64,000 nucleotides of DNA, from positions 2,170,001 through 2,234,000 of the forward strand of contig NW_020825317.1 in NCBI RefSeq assembly GCF_003286085.1. The letters are read 5' to 3'. This document shows positions 20,385 to 29,658 of this stretch, in pieces. Within the stretch, counting starts at the first letter, position 1; each line of letters starts with the position of its first letter. The notes under the pieces are model-generated. The model did not search any database and was not told the DNA's origin. It saw nothing but the letters and a program-made list of their open reading frames with translations. The translations under genes and the position numbers were made by a program. The stretch is from Drosophila persimilis. Lineage: Eukaryota > Arthropoda > Insecta > Diptera > Drosophilidae.

Positions 20385-20744
20385 TTAAAAATTATTGGTT
20401 GTTATTGATTCGGTATCAAGTCCGAATATGTCTGCGTAGTTACAACAAAGTTCTTTTAATTGTTTGTTAAATAGTTTTGGAAAATTTTTAGATAACTTTG
20501 ATATAACATCGTTCGTTCTAGTTTCATTATTTATTTCGGATATATCATAATTTGCTAATGGTTCATAATTAAACTTATTTATATTAATCATTTGGTCGGT
20601 ACTAGTTTTATTAAGTAAACGGACGAATGCATTTGCAGTTGTTACGACTGTGTTTGCTGCATGTATACCAGGTTGAATTTCCTGGTTCGGAATAAAAATG
20701 CTATCTTCATTTGAAGTTAACTCAATTTTACGGACTGGTAACAC
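20385..20744 (-). pseudogene. 412-B protease-RT linker
   Basis: A 119-codon open piece (IFIPNQEIQPGIHAANTVVT, DVISKLSKNFPKLFNKQLK, NYADIFGLDTESI). It corresponds to the RT N-terminal extension where gypsy-clade RTs have a short LKxLCxxYADIF motif. The region is missing altogether from 412-A (see the entry at 47608), and its last part is still present in 412-C near 4260-4390. Confidence 0.75.
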
Positions 20745-20855
20745 TATTGTATTGTTACCAGAGCTGTAATTTATGGGAACATAAATAGGGTAGTTTAGAT
20801 TGTCTGGTCTTATTATGAGCAGATCTTTTGAAGGTGTGAAATCTAGTTGACAATT

Positions 20856-21098
20856 CTATTTTTTAATAAAATCTATTCCTAAAATTCCATCACACGGTAT
20901 AGAAAAGGTTGATTCGACAATATGGAAGTTGTGTGGAATTATATATTTAGTTGTTTGTATTTCTAAGGATGTCATTCCTTTAGATTGAATTAATCCTTGA
21001 TTGATTCCCTGAATATTTATTTTGTTGTCCATGTTTATGTCATTAAAAGTGTCTGAATTGTCTTTTAACAGAGATATGTCTGCATCAGTATCTATCAA
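20856..21098 (-). pseudogene. 412-B protease with D-T-D active-site triplet
   Basis: Begins MIDTDADISLLKDNSD and continues through IQGINQGLIQSKGMTSLEI to CDGILGIDFIKK, which is the fold pattern of a retropepsin (active site, flap, ILG). The usual D-T/S-G reads D-T-D. The 412-A protease has the same D-T-D, so this is a shared trait rather than a private mutation. The frame is open but is separated from gag and RT by shifts. Confidence 0.75.
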
Positions 21099-21184
21099 AA
21101 ATGTTAATTTCTTGCCTGTAGCTACGTTTGTGAATGTTACGAATATATTTACACTAAGATTAATCGAATGAACCTTTTTACTGT

Positions 21185-22290
21185 CTATTGCTGTGTACCT
21201 AAGGGCTGTTGTGAGTTTCCCGATGCATTCTGGGCAATTCTCACATTGTTGTTAATGCCATTATTATTGTTATGGCCTCTGTATGAGTTACCGCGGCCTC
21301 TATAGTTTCCTCTATATTGGCCTCTACCTCTATTGTTGCCAAAATTATTGTTTTGGTAATTTCCACGGTAGTTTCCGCGGTTATACGCTCGGTTAGTGTT
21401 ATATCTTTGTTGTGCAGCATATAGGACTGTATTTGGGTGTCCTACTGCGTCTGTGCAACTATCGACGAACACAGTTGTAATCTCACTCATTGTATTGAAA
21501 TTTCGTGATTTCATTACAGACCTAACTTCGTCAATTGTGCTGTTTACTATGATTGATTTTACAGCAACTTGTAGGCTCAATTCTTCGGCATATTCTTGCG
21601 ATACACCGTTAATCATATGTGCCGATTGCAAAGCCCTTGTCAACTGTTCAGTTAGTTAGTTTTTATTAGGTTGACTGCTGTAGTTTCATGTGTTCCCTTA
21701 AGTGAATCCACTAAGCTAAGAGCATCAATGAAACTTTGTAGATTCTCAGGCTTTCCACTAAACTCAGGTATGAGTGAAGCGGCTAGCTTAGGAAATTCTA
21801 GTTGTGACATGGCCATTTTTGGAGTTTTTACTTCAGTAATAGACTCTGATTCAGAATCAAATAGATTGGTTAGTGTGATTACCGCTGGTATCGTAAGGTC
21901 GCCTAGGTCTTCTTCTTTTATATGTGTATCTGAACCGCTTGCGATTTCAGATTCGCTCTCTAAATCTGTGTTTGTGTCTTCCTCGACTAATACTGGAGTA
22001 TTCAAAATCGAAGGCATAGTTATGTCTAGTGAATATTTTGATTTAATGCTATTTAAATTTGTTTTTAATCTATTCAAAAATCTTGATACATACGACCAAT
22101 GCTGAGTATTTAACTTTTCTTTATTGTCGTGTATCAGGGAACGAGCTTGGTTAAAACAGGCAACTAATATTGTCGCATGTCTACTTATAGTTTCGTTTGA
22201 AATATTCCTATTTTGTGCTAGACACTTGTATGATTTATCAAAATTTTCTTTTATTTTAAATAATGCGGCATTAATATTTTGCCATTCCAT
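21185..22290 (-). pseudogene. 412-B gag (deletion and frameshift)
   Basis: The N-terminal half (21652-22290, starting MEWQNINAALFKI) contains an acidic stretch (NTDLESESEIASGSD) and FSGKPENLQSFIDALSLVD. The frame then stops in an ACTA-type microrepeat near 21655. The second half (21185-21643) carries the RG/NG-rich tail (NRGNYRGNYQNNN), which probably binds RNA in place of a zinc knuckle. Compared with 412-A gag, about 55 residues are missing at the break. The copy is non-functional unless complemented. Confidence 0.85.
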
Positions 22291-22429
22291 TTCATTTTAA
22301 AATAAATTATTAAAATGTGCAAAAACATCTATAGATTTTCAATCAAATAATGATATATTTTTATTCATGATTCGTTTTGGACTTTTTCTTTTATTTTTAG
22401 CCAATTTTTGTTACCATTATAAATTTGTT

Positions 22430-22699
22430 TTAAATTTTGTCCAGGTCATCTGCCCGGCTTTGATAGCGTTTCTTTATGCATCTATTATGTAGTTTATACA
22501 ATTTATATAAATGATGTCCTATGATTATAATGAAAATAATAGCAATAAGTATTGTTATTAACTTTAGGTCGGTGTTATTGACTTCGACTTTGTTTATTAC
22601 ATTCGCTGTCGAATCTACCGATTTTACATCTACTAAACCCATTGTGTAAAAATTTTCGAAATTTTCTTCAAATTTACTTATTTTGTTTGTTTGTGACAT
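22430..22699 (-). CDS. 412-B small membrane protein upstream of gag
   Basis: 89 codons from ATG at 22699, or 70 if translation starts at the internal ATG before GLVDVKSVDSTANV (residue 20), which aligns better with 412-A. Layout: MG start, STANVINKV, one long hydrophobic segment (LITILIAIIFIIIIG), then a basic tail KKRYQSRADDLDKI. The 412-A protein at 51543-51806 has the same order with NTANVVNNV and KKRYMSRANNLDRV. A single-pass membrane protein. The function is unknown to me. Conservation between two diverged families argues that it is a real gene. Confidence 0.75.
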   Translation of the reverse strand: MSQTNKISKFEENFENFYTMGLVDVKSVDSTANVINKVEVNNTDLKLITILIAIIFIIIIGHHLYKLYKLHNRCIKKRYQSRADDLDKI

Positions 22700-23031
22700 A
22701 TGTATATAATTTAATGCAAAAACAAATTTCTTTTTTTTTCTTTTATACTACTGTATAAATTCTTTGTTAATTTTTGAAATTAATTTATAATTATATATAT
22801 ATATTATTTTTTTTTCTCAGTTTTTACATTTTTTTTTTGCCTAGTGTTTGTGTGGCTTTACAGGCCTCACTCTAATTGGGCAGATTTTAGATTTTACAGT
22901 TAAGTTTTATGCATCGCAGGCATTTAGAAAAAATTTTGTTTGGCGGTGGGCGCTCTAGGAAGCGCTGTCGGTTCACTGCTCCGGGTCTAGCTTGTTGCGC
23001 TAGACGAGGCCGGTGCAGGCTGCACAGGCTG
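22700..23031 (-). other. 412-B leader, T-rich stretch between two small frames
   Basis: AT-rich with long T-runs (22725-22840), then a G/C-richer part overlapping the end of the leader frame. I see no separate gene. A 60-codon antisense-looking frame at 22887-23069 overlaps the leader frame and has no support. Confidence 0.5.
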
Positions 23032-23388
23032 CTACTGCTTCTGTGTTGGGGCACCGGTGCAGGCTGCACAGGTGTACTCGCAATGCGGCGAGTGTAGAGG
23101 TCCCTCGCAGTCGTTCGGGCAGGTCTTCCTTGGCTTTGCTATTTCTGTCGTTTGGGGTGGTGGAGTTACGATTAATATGTTACTTATATTTTGTATTGCA
23201 GTGTAGGTGGTTGTGTGCATTGGCTCTTTCTTTTTCTTTTCTGCTAGCAACAATTTGATGTGATCGAGCTCTGTGTGTAATTTCACAGATGTGCTCCACG
23301 GCAAATTATCGTTGCTATTTAGCAGTTTGAGCAGTGTTGCCCTTCTGGCTCTCAGGCGTTTTACTACGCCGCCTCTTTTGCCACACAT
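23032..23388 (-). CDS. 412-B leader frame: basic, Cys-rich small protein
   Basis: 118 codons from ATG at 23388, between PBS and the membrane microprotein. The N-terminal part is strongly basic (GKRGGVVKRLRARR), followed by a probable helix (SVKLHTELDHIKLLLAEKKKK). The C-terminal part is Cys-rich: C-x3-C-x8-C-x3-C-x2-C in KTCPNDCEGPLH and EYTCAAC. It is repeated with conservative changes at 45285-45629, 57566-57910 and in part at 16564-16779. The 412-A counterpart (52157-52375) shares a basic GGRIKRL block and a helix. Nucleic-acid binding would fit, but this is inference. Confidence 0.7.
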   Translation of the reverse strand: MCGKRGGVVKRLRARRATLLKLLNSNDNLPWSTSVKLHTELDHIKLLLAEKKKKEPMHTTTYTAIQNISNILIVTPPPQTTEIAKPRKTCPNDCEGPLHSPHCEYTCAACTGAPTQKQ

Positions 23389-23609
23389 ACCACTCTACTT
23401 ACTGCGTTCAGTTTCGCTCCATTTCGTTGTTAGTTTTTTGATGTTACTGCTGCTGCTGCAGCTGCTGTTGTTGTCCGCTTTCGTGCCTCATTGAATTTTT
23501 TTTTTATTTTTTTTTTTATATGAATGATTTTATTTGGGCAACGCGGACCGTTTTAACTTTGTTTATTTTCAATATATTTTTGTTTTTTGAACATCTACAT
23601 GTTCGTGAC

Positions 23610-23627
23610 ATCCTGTCACGGTCGCCA
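23610..23627 (-). other. Primer-binding site of 412-B
   Basis: Minus-strand TGGCGACCGTGACAGGAT adjoining the 5' LTR. Of the tRNA-Arg type reported for 412/mdg1. Confidence 0.87.
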
Positions 23628-24003
23628 TGTAATATGTCACTTGTTCAGTAATAACACGGGCACGTCTGTGCCGTTTGACTTCGGTTTTTAGAATATCTTT
23701 ATTGAATATATTCTTATAACTCAGATCGCATAGCTGCGCTGCCGGTTACGCCAACAGCGGAACGGCTTCATACATATTTGTCTTATCAGCATAATCGAGA
23801 GGGCAAGAGCCGTATGTACATATGTGTATATATGTATATATATGCTTCAAGTGGGAATGCTGACTTAGCTTAGCGCATAAGCGGCGATCATATTTGCACG
23901 CTCACTTGAAGTGGTTTTGTTTGTGTACTGCAACAATGTGTTGCTGATACATTTATTTTTAACCATTGGGTACAGTGTACACTCAATATATGCACATACT
24001 ACA
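23628..24003 (-). repeat. 412-B 5' LTR
   Basis: 376 bp, outer end CATACTACA at 24003 followed by the TSD AGTG. By eye identical to the middle LTR at 17019-17394. The element promoter would lie in this LTR and drive minus-strand transcription. Confidence 0.93.
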
Positions 24004-24007
24004 AGTG
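24004..24007. repeat. Target-site duplication AGTG, right
   Basis: Matches 16460-16463 on the other side of the 412-B insertion. Confidence 0.9.
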
Positions 24008-24299
24008 TTAAATCTATGACATGAATTAGTTTTGTATGTTCTGAGGTTAGTTTGCCTGTTTTAGTATGAATGGTTAAAACATGGCTATCGGTATCGTTGG
24101 TAATTTCGATAGATCCAGCTACTAATTGTAGGAGGAGTAATGATGTTATCAATCTGGAAGAGAATGAAGAATATCGTAAAAAAATTGTATTTTCGGGTAT
24201 TTTCCGATTCGTGGAGCTATAATCGGATGGAACCCGCAATCGGATAAATCTTTTAGTTTTTGGTGTAGTTATTTCATATAATATAACGGACATGGACAT
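24008..24299 (-). pseudogene. Env N-terminus of element F
   Basis: Contains a signal-peptide-like hydrophobic run (ITSLLLLQLVAGSIEI) and then the start of the ectodomain. A strong splice acceptor (TTCATTCTCTTCCAG, ending at about 24154) lies just upstream of the hydrophobic run, as expected for an env expressed from a spliced RNA. The exon is collinear with 15022-16459 once the inserted 412-B element is set aside. Confidence 0.82.
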
Positions 24300-24385
24300 G
24301 CCCCTATGAATATCGGACAGTTATTAACTTTTTATGTTACTTTTGTGAACAATTTTTCCTGACACAGTTTTAGTGTTAGTGTTAT

Positions 24386-25224
24386 TTAGTGTTTAGTTGT
24401 AGTGTTATTGTCTTCTTTTACTGTTTCTTTTTTAAATCTTGGAGACAATTTTGATCCTAACCGTGTGTTTATTTTTACGAATATTTCTTGACCTGGTGAG
24501 TATAGTATTATCGGTTTTTTTTTCTTGTTGTGATTTTTTAAATCCGAGTCCTGTTTGTTTTTAAGTTTGTCAATATTATTTTGTCGGCTTATTTCGTATT
24601 GGTCAGAATTTGTTGTTACGTTTCTACCAAAGAATACTTCTAACGGTTTTCTGTTGGTTACTGAGTGTATCGAGAAATTGTACTCGTAAATGGCCTGATT
24701 CAGTAATTCTTGAAATGTGCTATAGATCCCTTTACTTTTTAAACACCGCATTATTTCTGAGAGGGTTGAATGGAATCTTTCTACCTGTCCATTTACTGAG
24801 CTTTTGTAAGGTGGAGCTGTAAATATCTGAATTCCCAATTGGTCTTTCATCATAAACGTTATGGAAGCTGAATTTAAGGATTTTTCATTGTCAATTACTA
24901 CATTTTTTGGTACGCCGAAATAAAACAGAATATCATGCAGGGATGGTTTTATATCTTCGATGGATTTGGATTTGATGATTCTTCCTTGGGCTAATTTGGA
25001 AAATTTGTCTATTGCTTATAAAACTAAATTTCTTTCTGTGGAATAAATATCAATGTGAATAGTGTGACCTGGATATTGTGGTATTAGTGTTTTCACGATT
25101 TCGGGATTAGTGGGGTGTCTGTCGTATTTTACTTCCTTACAAATCTGGCACTGCTTTACTATAGTGGAAATTTTCTGTTTCATTTTTGGAAAATAGAATT
25201 TTTTGATGAGTTGTTTTTGATTTT
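24386..25224 (-). pseudogene. Element F integrase, C-terminal two-thirds
   Basis: 24386-24853 is open and carries the catalytic Glu (NGQVERFHSTLSEI) and the C-terminal domain (EIFVKINTRLGSKLSPRFK). The part to 25224 holds the catalytic core (DIYSTERNLVL-like, about 25020-25070) and the zinc finger cysteines (CQICKEVKYDR-like, about 25120-25155). It contains a stop near 25020 and a shift near 24860. Confidence 0.8.
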
Positions 25225-26376
25225 CTACGGCATTCCTGTGGGCCCTGTTGTGATCTCTTCTTCTTGTTGGCTTTCGTTACCTAGATCTTCTACTCTACTT
25301 TGTGTGAATCTAACTTTGTATTGGAAGAAATTTGATGGGTATATTTTTTGGATTTGTCCCATAATATGTTCGGTTGTTTGAATTCCATTAATAACGGAGG
25401 GGTTAAGGTATTTTTTTAATATTTGTAATAAATCAGCTTCGGTGAATGTGTTTTGTGTAATTTCATGTCGATGAAATGTTGGAAATGGTATACTAAATTT
25501 GTAATTATTTTCGTTTCGTGGAATAATAAAGATTTGGTTTTTAAAAGCATTTATTGGTATTTCCATACTATGAATTAACCTTTCGGAGGAACTTTGGCTA
25601 CTATGTTGTGTCGTGATGGAGTTTATCTCCTTGATTCTGGACAAAGAGTCAGCTACTACATTGGCTTTTCCTGGTTTGTAGATTAGCTGATAGTCGTACT
25701 CTTCCAAAAATGTTCTCCATCGTTTTATTCTCGCGTTTCCATTCCAATCGCTCATGGAATGGGTTAAGGGTTGATGGTCGGTGTAAATTTTTACCTTTGC
25801 TCCCCCATAGAGATAATTTCTCAAAGACTTCAATGACCATATTATTGCTAGCATTTCTTTTTCGTTTGCTGCATAATTTTCTTCGGCTTTCGAAAGGGTT
25901 CGGGAAATGAAGGATATTGGTTTGTCATTTTGAGCAAGAACTGCTCCTAATGCGAAATTTGAGGCATCTGTTGTGAGTTGAAACTCTTTATTGAAATCTG
26001 GGTATTGTAAAATTACTTCTGTCGAAATGAGGGAGTTCTTGAGCTTTTCGAAAGCTTCCATTGCCTCTGGGTTAAGGTGAATGATTTTTTTGCTCGAATT
26101 GTTTTTAGATACGCGACCATCTTTCCCTCTTAATAATGAGGTAAGTGGTTTGGCTAGCATAGCATAGTCCTTTATGAATCTTCTATAGTAGGATCTGAGA
26201 TTCTTTAATGTTTTCGGACAAGGATACTTGGAAATGGCTTCCACCTTTGCAGGATTGGTTTCTATGCCTCTATCGGAAATAATAAATCGTAAAAATTCTA
26301 CTTTATTTTTAAAGAACTCGCATCTGTCGAGTTGGCATTTAATATTGGCTTGTTCAAGGGTATCGAATATGGTCAC
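25225..26376 (-). CDS. Element F RT C-terminus, RNase H and integrase N-terminus (383 codons)
   Basis: The open frame begins just downstream of the RT catalytic box (IFDTLEQANIKCQLDRCEFF), passes through the RT-RNase H connection (FIKDYAMLAKPLTSLLRG) and a full RNase H. Its acidic residues lie in LTTDASNFALG, ANEKEMLAII, KIYTDHQPLT and VVADSLSR. It then enters the integrase N-terminus. A deletion merges the last part with EDLGNESQQEEEITT. RNase H would degrade the RNA strand during cDNA synthesis. The gene is severed from its RT catalytic part by a stop at about 26430. Confidence 0.85.
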   Translation of the reverse strand: MTIFDTLEQANIKCQLDRCEFFKNKVEFLRFIISDRGIETNPAKVEAISKYPCPKTLKNLRSYYRRFIKDYAMLAKPLTSLLRGKDGRVSKNNSSKKIIHLNPEAMEAFEKLKNSLISTEVILQYPDFNKEFQLTTDASNFALGAVLAQNDKPISFISRTLSKAEENYAANEKEMLAIIWSLKSLRNYLYGGAKVKIYTDHQPLTHSMSDWNGNARIKRWRTFLEEYDYQLIYKPGKANVVADSLSRIKEINSITTQHSSQSSSERLIHSMEIPINAFKNQIFIIPRNENNYKFSIPFPTFHRHEITQNTFTEADLLQILKKYLNPSVINGIQTTEHIMGQIQKIYPSNFFQYKVRFTQSRVEDLGNESQQEEEITTGPTGMP

Positions 26377-26431
26377 GAGATTGTTAGCATGTGTTTTTTC
26401 ATCTTTCCCAAAAAATAATTATGTCGTCAAT

Positions 26432-27403
26432 TTAAATATAGCAGATTTCACCAATATGTGGTCGTAGAATATCGTCAAGGGTGCGTTGGAATATTGCCGG
26501 TGCATTTTTTAGTCCAAAGGGGAGACGTGTGAATTCGTATTTACCGTTGTTGATGGAGAATGCAGTTTTTTCGATATCTGATTTTTTTAATAGAATTTGA
26601 TGGAAACCACTTTTAAGATCTAGTACTGAAAAGAACTTTTTGTTTCCTAGTTGTGCTAAAACTTCATTTATATTTGGAATGGGATATTTATCGGCAACAG
26701 TAACTAAATTTAGTTTCCTGTAGTCGATAACTACTCTGAATTTTTTCTTTTGAGAGGCATCCATTTTTTTCGGAACCAGCCATACGGGGGAATTGTACGG
26801 GGACCTAGATGGTCTAATTATCCCGTCATCTAGTAGTTCTTTTATTTGTTTCTCTACTTCTGTTTTGGATCCCACTGGTAGGGGGTAACATCGTGAATAA
26901 ACTGGAGTATCAGAGGTGGTGCGGATATCTGCTTTAATGTTTGTGGTGTAAGTAAGTTTTCTGTTTGGATCTGCGAACAAATTAGAGTATGTTTTAAAGA
27001 GGTTTTCAAGGATTAGTTTTTGTGTTTCTGTTAGATGTTCTGTCCTATTGAATATGACATTCACTGCTTCCAAGAATTTTTCCTTTATCGGAATAACATG
27101 ACCATTGTTTATTGTTAGTGTTCGTTTTTTTATGTCAATGACTGCTCCTAATTCTTTGAGGTAGTCATTTCTTAGTATGGCGTCAAATGATTTTAAGGTG
27201 GGTAACAGAAAGAATTTTACATTAATATGAGGGATATTGAAAAGGTTTGCCATTTTATGGTGTGTTATTTTTATGCTACCACTAACGGTGATAGCGTTAA
27301 AAGGTTTTTGGTTTAAAATTGGGTTATTAACATGTTGGGGTTGAATATAGCTTTTATTAGAGCCGGTATCTACTAAGATTTTTAAGGTTTGTCCACTCCC
27401 CAA
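26432..27403 (-). pseudogene. Element F protease and RT N-terminal half
   Basis: 323 codons open. The protease has LVDTGSNKSYI (active-site D11-T-G) and a flap-like region, then DAILRNDYLKELGA. RT follows with PVYSRCYPLPVG, RVVIDYRKLN, LDLKSGFHQIL and FTRLPFGLKNAPAIFQR. The frame ends at a TAA that sits where the tyrosine of the YxDD catalytic box is expected: the next codons read IDDIIIFWE (about 26400-26435). One nonsense change therefore falls in the RT active site. Confidence 0.87.
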
Positions 27404-27435
27404 TCTACACTCTATATAGGGTAGTGAGGAGTTTT

Positions 27436-28690
27436 TTATTCTAAAAAATGTAAGTCACTTAGTTGTTCGAGATTCGAGTCTTTATTGTCTGTATCTGGTT
27501 CTTGAGCATGCTCCTCAAGGGTTTGTTCAAAGTCATTTTCGTTTTCATACTCATCTTTCAGTTGTTCGTATTCAGCCAAAGTTGCGTAATTTATTGCATC
27601 AGGCGAAGAGTTCGCTTGAGTTTCGTCGGTTTCGCCAGTTTGGATATTGAATTGTCTTTGTCTTTTTTCTATTACATTTTGAGTTGTTGGGGGTCGTTTT
27701 CCTGCTTGAAAATGCGGACGATTCATATAGTTGACATTTCTAGTATGGAGACTTGGATCTATCTCCATTGGTTCTGGGTTTGGCATTGGCTTTGGTGCGA
27801 TCGGACGATTCGGAATGTTATTCTGAGGGAATTGTTGACGGGGATAACTCTGTGTAACTTGAGGTGTTTGGTAATTATAGTTTTGTCTGGGAGGAATCTA
27901 AGGTTTATTCTGATTATACTTGTGGTACTGAAGAGGTTGCCTAAAGTTTTTATAATTGATATTTGATCGGGGTGCTGGAATTTGTTTTTGGTTTGATCCC
28001 CTAAATCCAATAGTGGGTGTTTTGGCGTTAGCATAACTAGAACGATAGTTTTGGTTTTCTAATTTTAAACAAAGATGTAGAGCTGATGGGAGGTCTACTG
28101 GTTCTTTCATACCCAGGAATCGAGGAAGATCTCCTCGTAGTCCTCTGACAAAAGTATCTAATGCTTTATCGCGGTATAGTTTGGTCATTAATTGTTCTGC
28201 CTCCCTTCCCAATTCCATGCAACCTATACATTTGGTGATAAACAACTTGATGATAATCTTCCACTGACTGTGTTTTCCCCACACCAGCATCATCTGGTAC
28301 TCGAATGTACTCAGGTCTCTCTTATCACCATAGTGTAGGGTCAAACATTTGGAAATAGCGTTTATATTCAGAGGAATGTTGTATGATTCCAATGCCGTAT
28401 CAGCATTCCCGACAATCTTGTATCGAAGGACTTGAAGGATCGCGACGTACTTTCGGGTTCCTACTATGTCTGCAAAGTCCCCTAGAATCCTATCTACTCC
28501 CCTCTTCCAAGAGCTTCCAAGAAATTCGGATAGGCTTCCCGAAAATTCCCGAATACTTTTCACTCAGTCCCAGACTTAGATTTTGTCATAGTCACTCGCA
28601 TTGTGAGGAAGTGCAGGGTTTACTTCTTGATCAACTGCGTTGAGGAAGTCGGTGTTAGGGTTAGGTGGGGCTCGTTCGAATAAAGTGTTC
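27436..28690 (-). pseudogene. Element F gag
   Basis: The C-terminal part (27436-27786, [21 protein letters not shown], acidic end) and the main part (27898-28563) with [24 protein letters not shown] resemble 17.6/297-type gag. A frame change lies at about 27790-27900. The N-terminus (APPNPNTDFLNAVDQEVNPA near 28590-28680) is separated by a stop and by a repeat-like CT-rich segment. At about 28700 the sequence changes to gypsy-type integrase, so the start of gag and everything 5' is missing. Confidence 0.75.
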
Positions 28691-28699
28691 ACTAAATTG

Positions 28700-28954
28700 G
28701 TAACCAAGGATGTAAGGATGTGTTGTTTCGGAGAAGAGGATGTGAAACTGCTTGGAAGGCATACTTGATTCTTCCAGGATTATTTGGTTCCTGAAGCAGT
28801 TCAAAGGTTCAACGGCTTCGATTACATAAGTAAGCGCTTTATTTTTGAGTTGGGATTCCTGTCGGAAACTGCAAAAATCAGCGGCTGATGGTCTGTATAG
28901 ATGTTTATGTCGCTCTTTCCGTATAGGTAATGGCGAAGTGTGTCTAGTGCACAT
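28700..28954 (-). pseudogene. G fragment: RNase H end/integrase start
   Basis: The text TYVIEAVEPLNCFRNQIILE, then FHILFSETTHPYI, matches the gypsy-B integrase N-terminal extension (PLNCFRNQIVLEE, FILFGEKTRHKI). The RNase H end with the ADALSR motif is deleted between the two: KNKAL joins directly to TYVIEAV. Confidence 0.7.
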
Positions 28955-29568
28955 ACTACGGCCAACAACTCTCGTTCATTGGTCGCGTAGTTCACTTCCC
29001 TGTCTTTCAGGGTACTAGATATCATCGTTATTGGTCTGTTCTTTTGCGACAGCACCGCCCCAATGCCACTGGATGAGGCATCAGTGGTTAGGTCAAACGA
29101 CTGGTTAAAGTCTGGGTAGTGGAGAATAACATCCTCCGACGCCAAAATGTTCCTAAGCTTGTCAAAGGCCTGTTTAAGTACCTCGCCAAAGTGAACAGGA
29201 ATGGATTTCGATCGCTGTTTGCTGACCTTACCATTTTCTCCCTTTAAAATGCTGGTGATAGGTCTTGCTATTTGAGCAAAGTCCTTTATGAAGCACCTGT
29301 AGTAGCTGGCTAAACCCAAGAATGATCGCACCCCAAACAAGGTCGATGGTTGTCTAAATTCTTGAATGGCCTTGACCTTATCAGGGCTCGTTCTTGTGCC
29401 TTCGGTTGACACGACAAATCCTAGAAATTCAACTTTTTCTTTGAAGAACTGGGATTTCTCTTTTGACACCCTCATCTTTGCGTCATGGAGGCTGCTGAGT
29501 ACAGTGTCAATGTCCTTGACATGCTCTGCCTCGCTCCTCGAAAATACGATGCCGTCATCGACGTACAC
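28822..29568 (-). CDS. G fragment: RT thumb, connection and RNase H (248 codons)
   Basis: Begins at the catalytic box (YVDD followed by GIVFSR, where the family usually has VIIFS). It continues through VEFLGFVVSTEGTRTSPDKV, FLGLASYYRCFIKDFAQIA and RNase H (LTTDASSSGIGAVLSQ, ATNERELLAVV, NIYTDHQPLIFAV), then ends at the deletion. It is separated from the upstream RT piece by a stop near 29570 (TCATATCTT in the plus strand, CYVYVDD expected). Confidence 0.82.
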   Translation of the reverse strand: MYVDDGIVFSRSEAEHVKDIDTVLSSLHDAKMRVSKEKSQFFKEKVEFLGFVVSTEGTRTSPDKVKAIQEFRQPSTLFGVRSFLGLASYYRCFIKDFAQIARPITSILKGENGKVSKQRSKSIPVHFGEVLKQAFDKLRNILASEDVILHYPDFNQSFDLTTDASSSGIGAVLSQKNRPITMISSTLKDREVNYATNERELLAVVCALDTLRHYLYGKSDINIYTDHQPLIFAVSDRNPNSKIKRLLM

Positions 29569-29658
29569 GTATCATATCTTACCGATATGCTCCCGCAACA
29601 CATAATCGATGGCCCGGTGGAAAATGCTTGAAGCATTCTTTAGGCCACATGGCAGACG

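Larger units (their letters stand above)
16464..24003 (-). mobile_element. 412/mdg1-like element 412-B, dimeric insertion (LTR-internal-LTR-leader-partial LTR)
   Basis: Minus-strand order: 5' LTR 23628-24003, PBS, leader frame, membrane microprotein, gag, protease, RT, RNase H, integrase, polypurine tract, LTR 17019-17394, a second PBS and leader (16564-17018), then 100 bases of a third LTR (16464-16563). TSD AGTG flanks the whole unit. This fits a tandem dimer (three LTRs sharing two internal regions) made by unequal LTR exchange, followed by deletion of most of the second internal region and third LTR. It inserted in element F env. Confidence 0.9.
14311..28700 (-). mobile_element. Gypsy-clade env-carrying LTR element (element F), split by a 412-B insertion
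   Basis: Minus-strand order: gag (27436-28690), protease-RT (26432-27403), RT end-RNase H (25225-26376), integrase (24386-25224), env N-terminus (24008-24299), [insertion 16464-24003], env remainder (15022-16459), candidate LTR. When the insertion and one AGTG duplication are set aside, the env frame is collinear across the site. The 5' end is lost at about 28700, in gag. The protein text suggests the 17.6/297/tom side of the insect gypsy elements. Confidence 0.82.

Noticed and set aside
22887-23069. 60-codon frame rich in P/S/R next to the 412-B leader
   Set aside because: Overlaps the leader frame in another phase and is not kept in the other leader copies.
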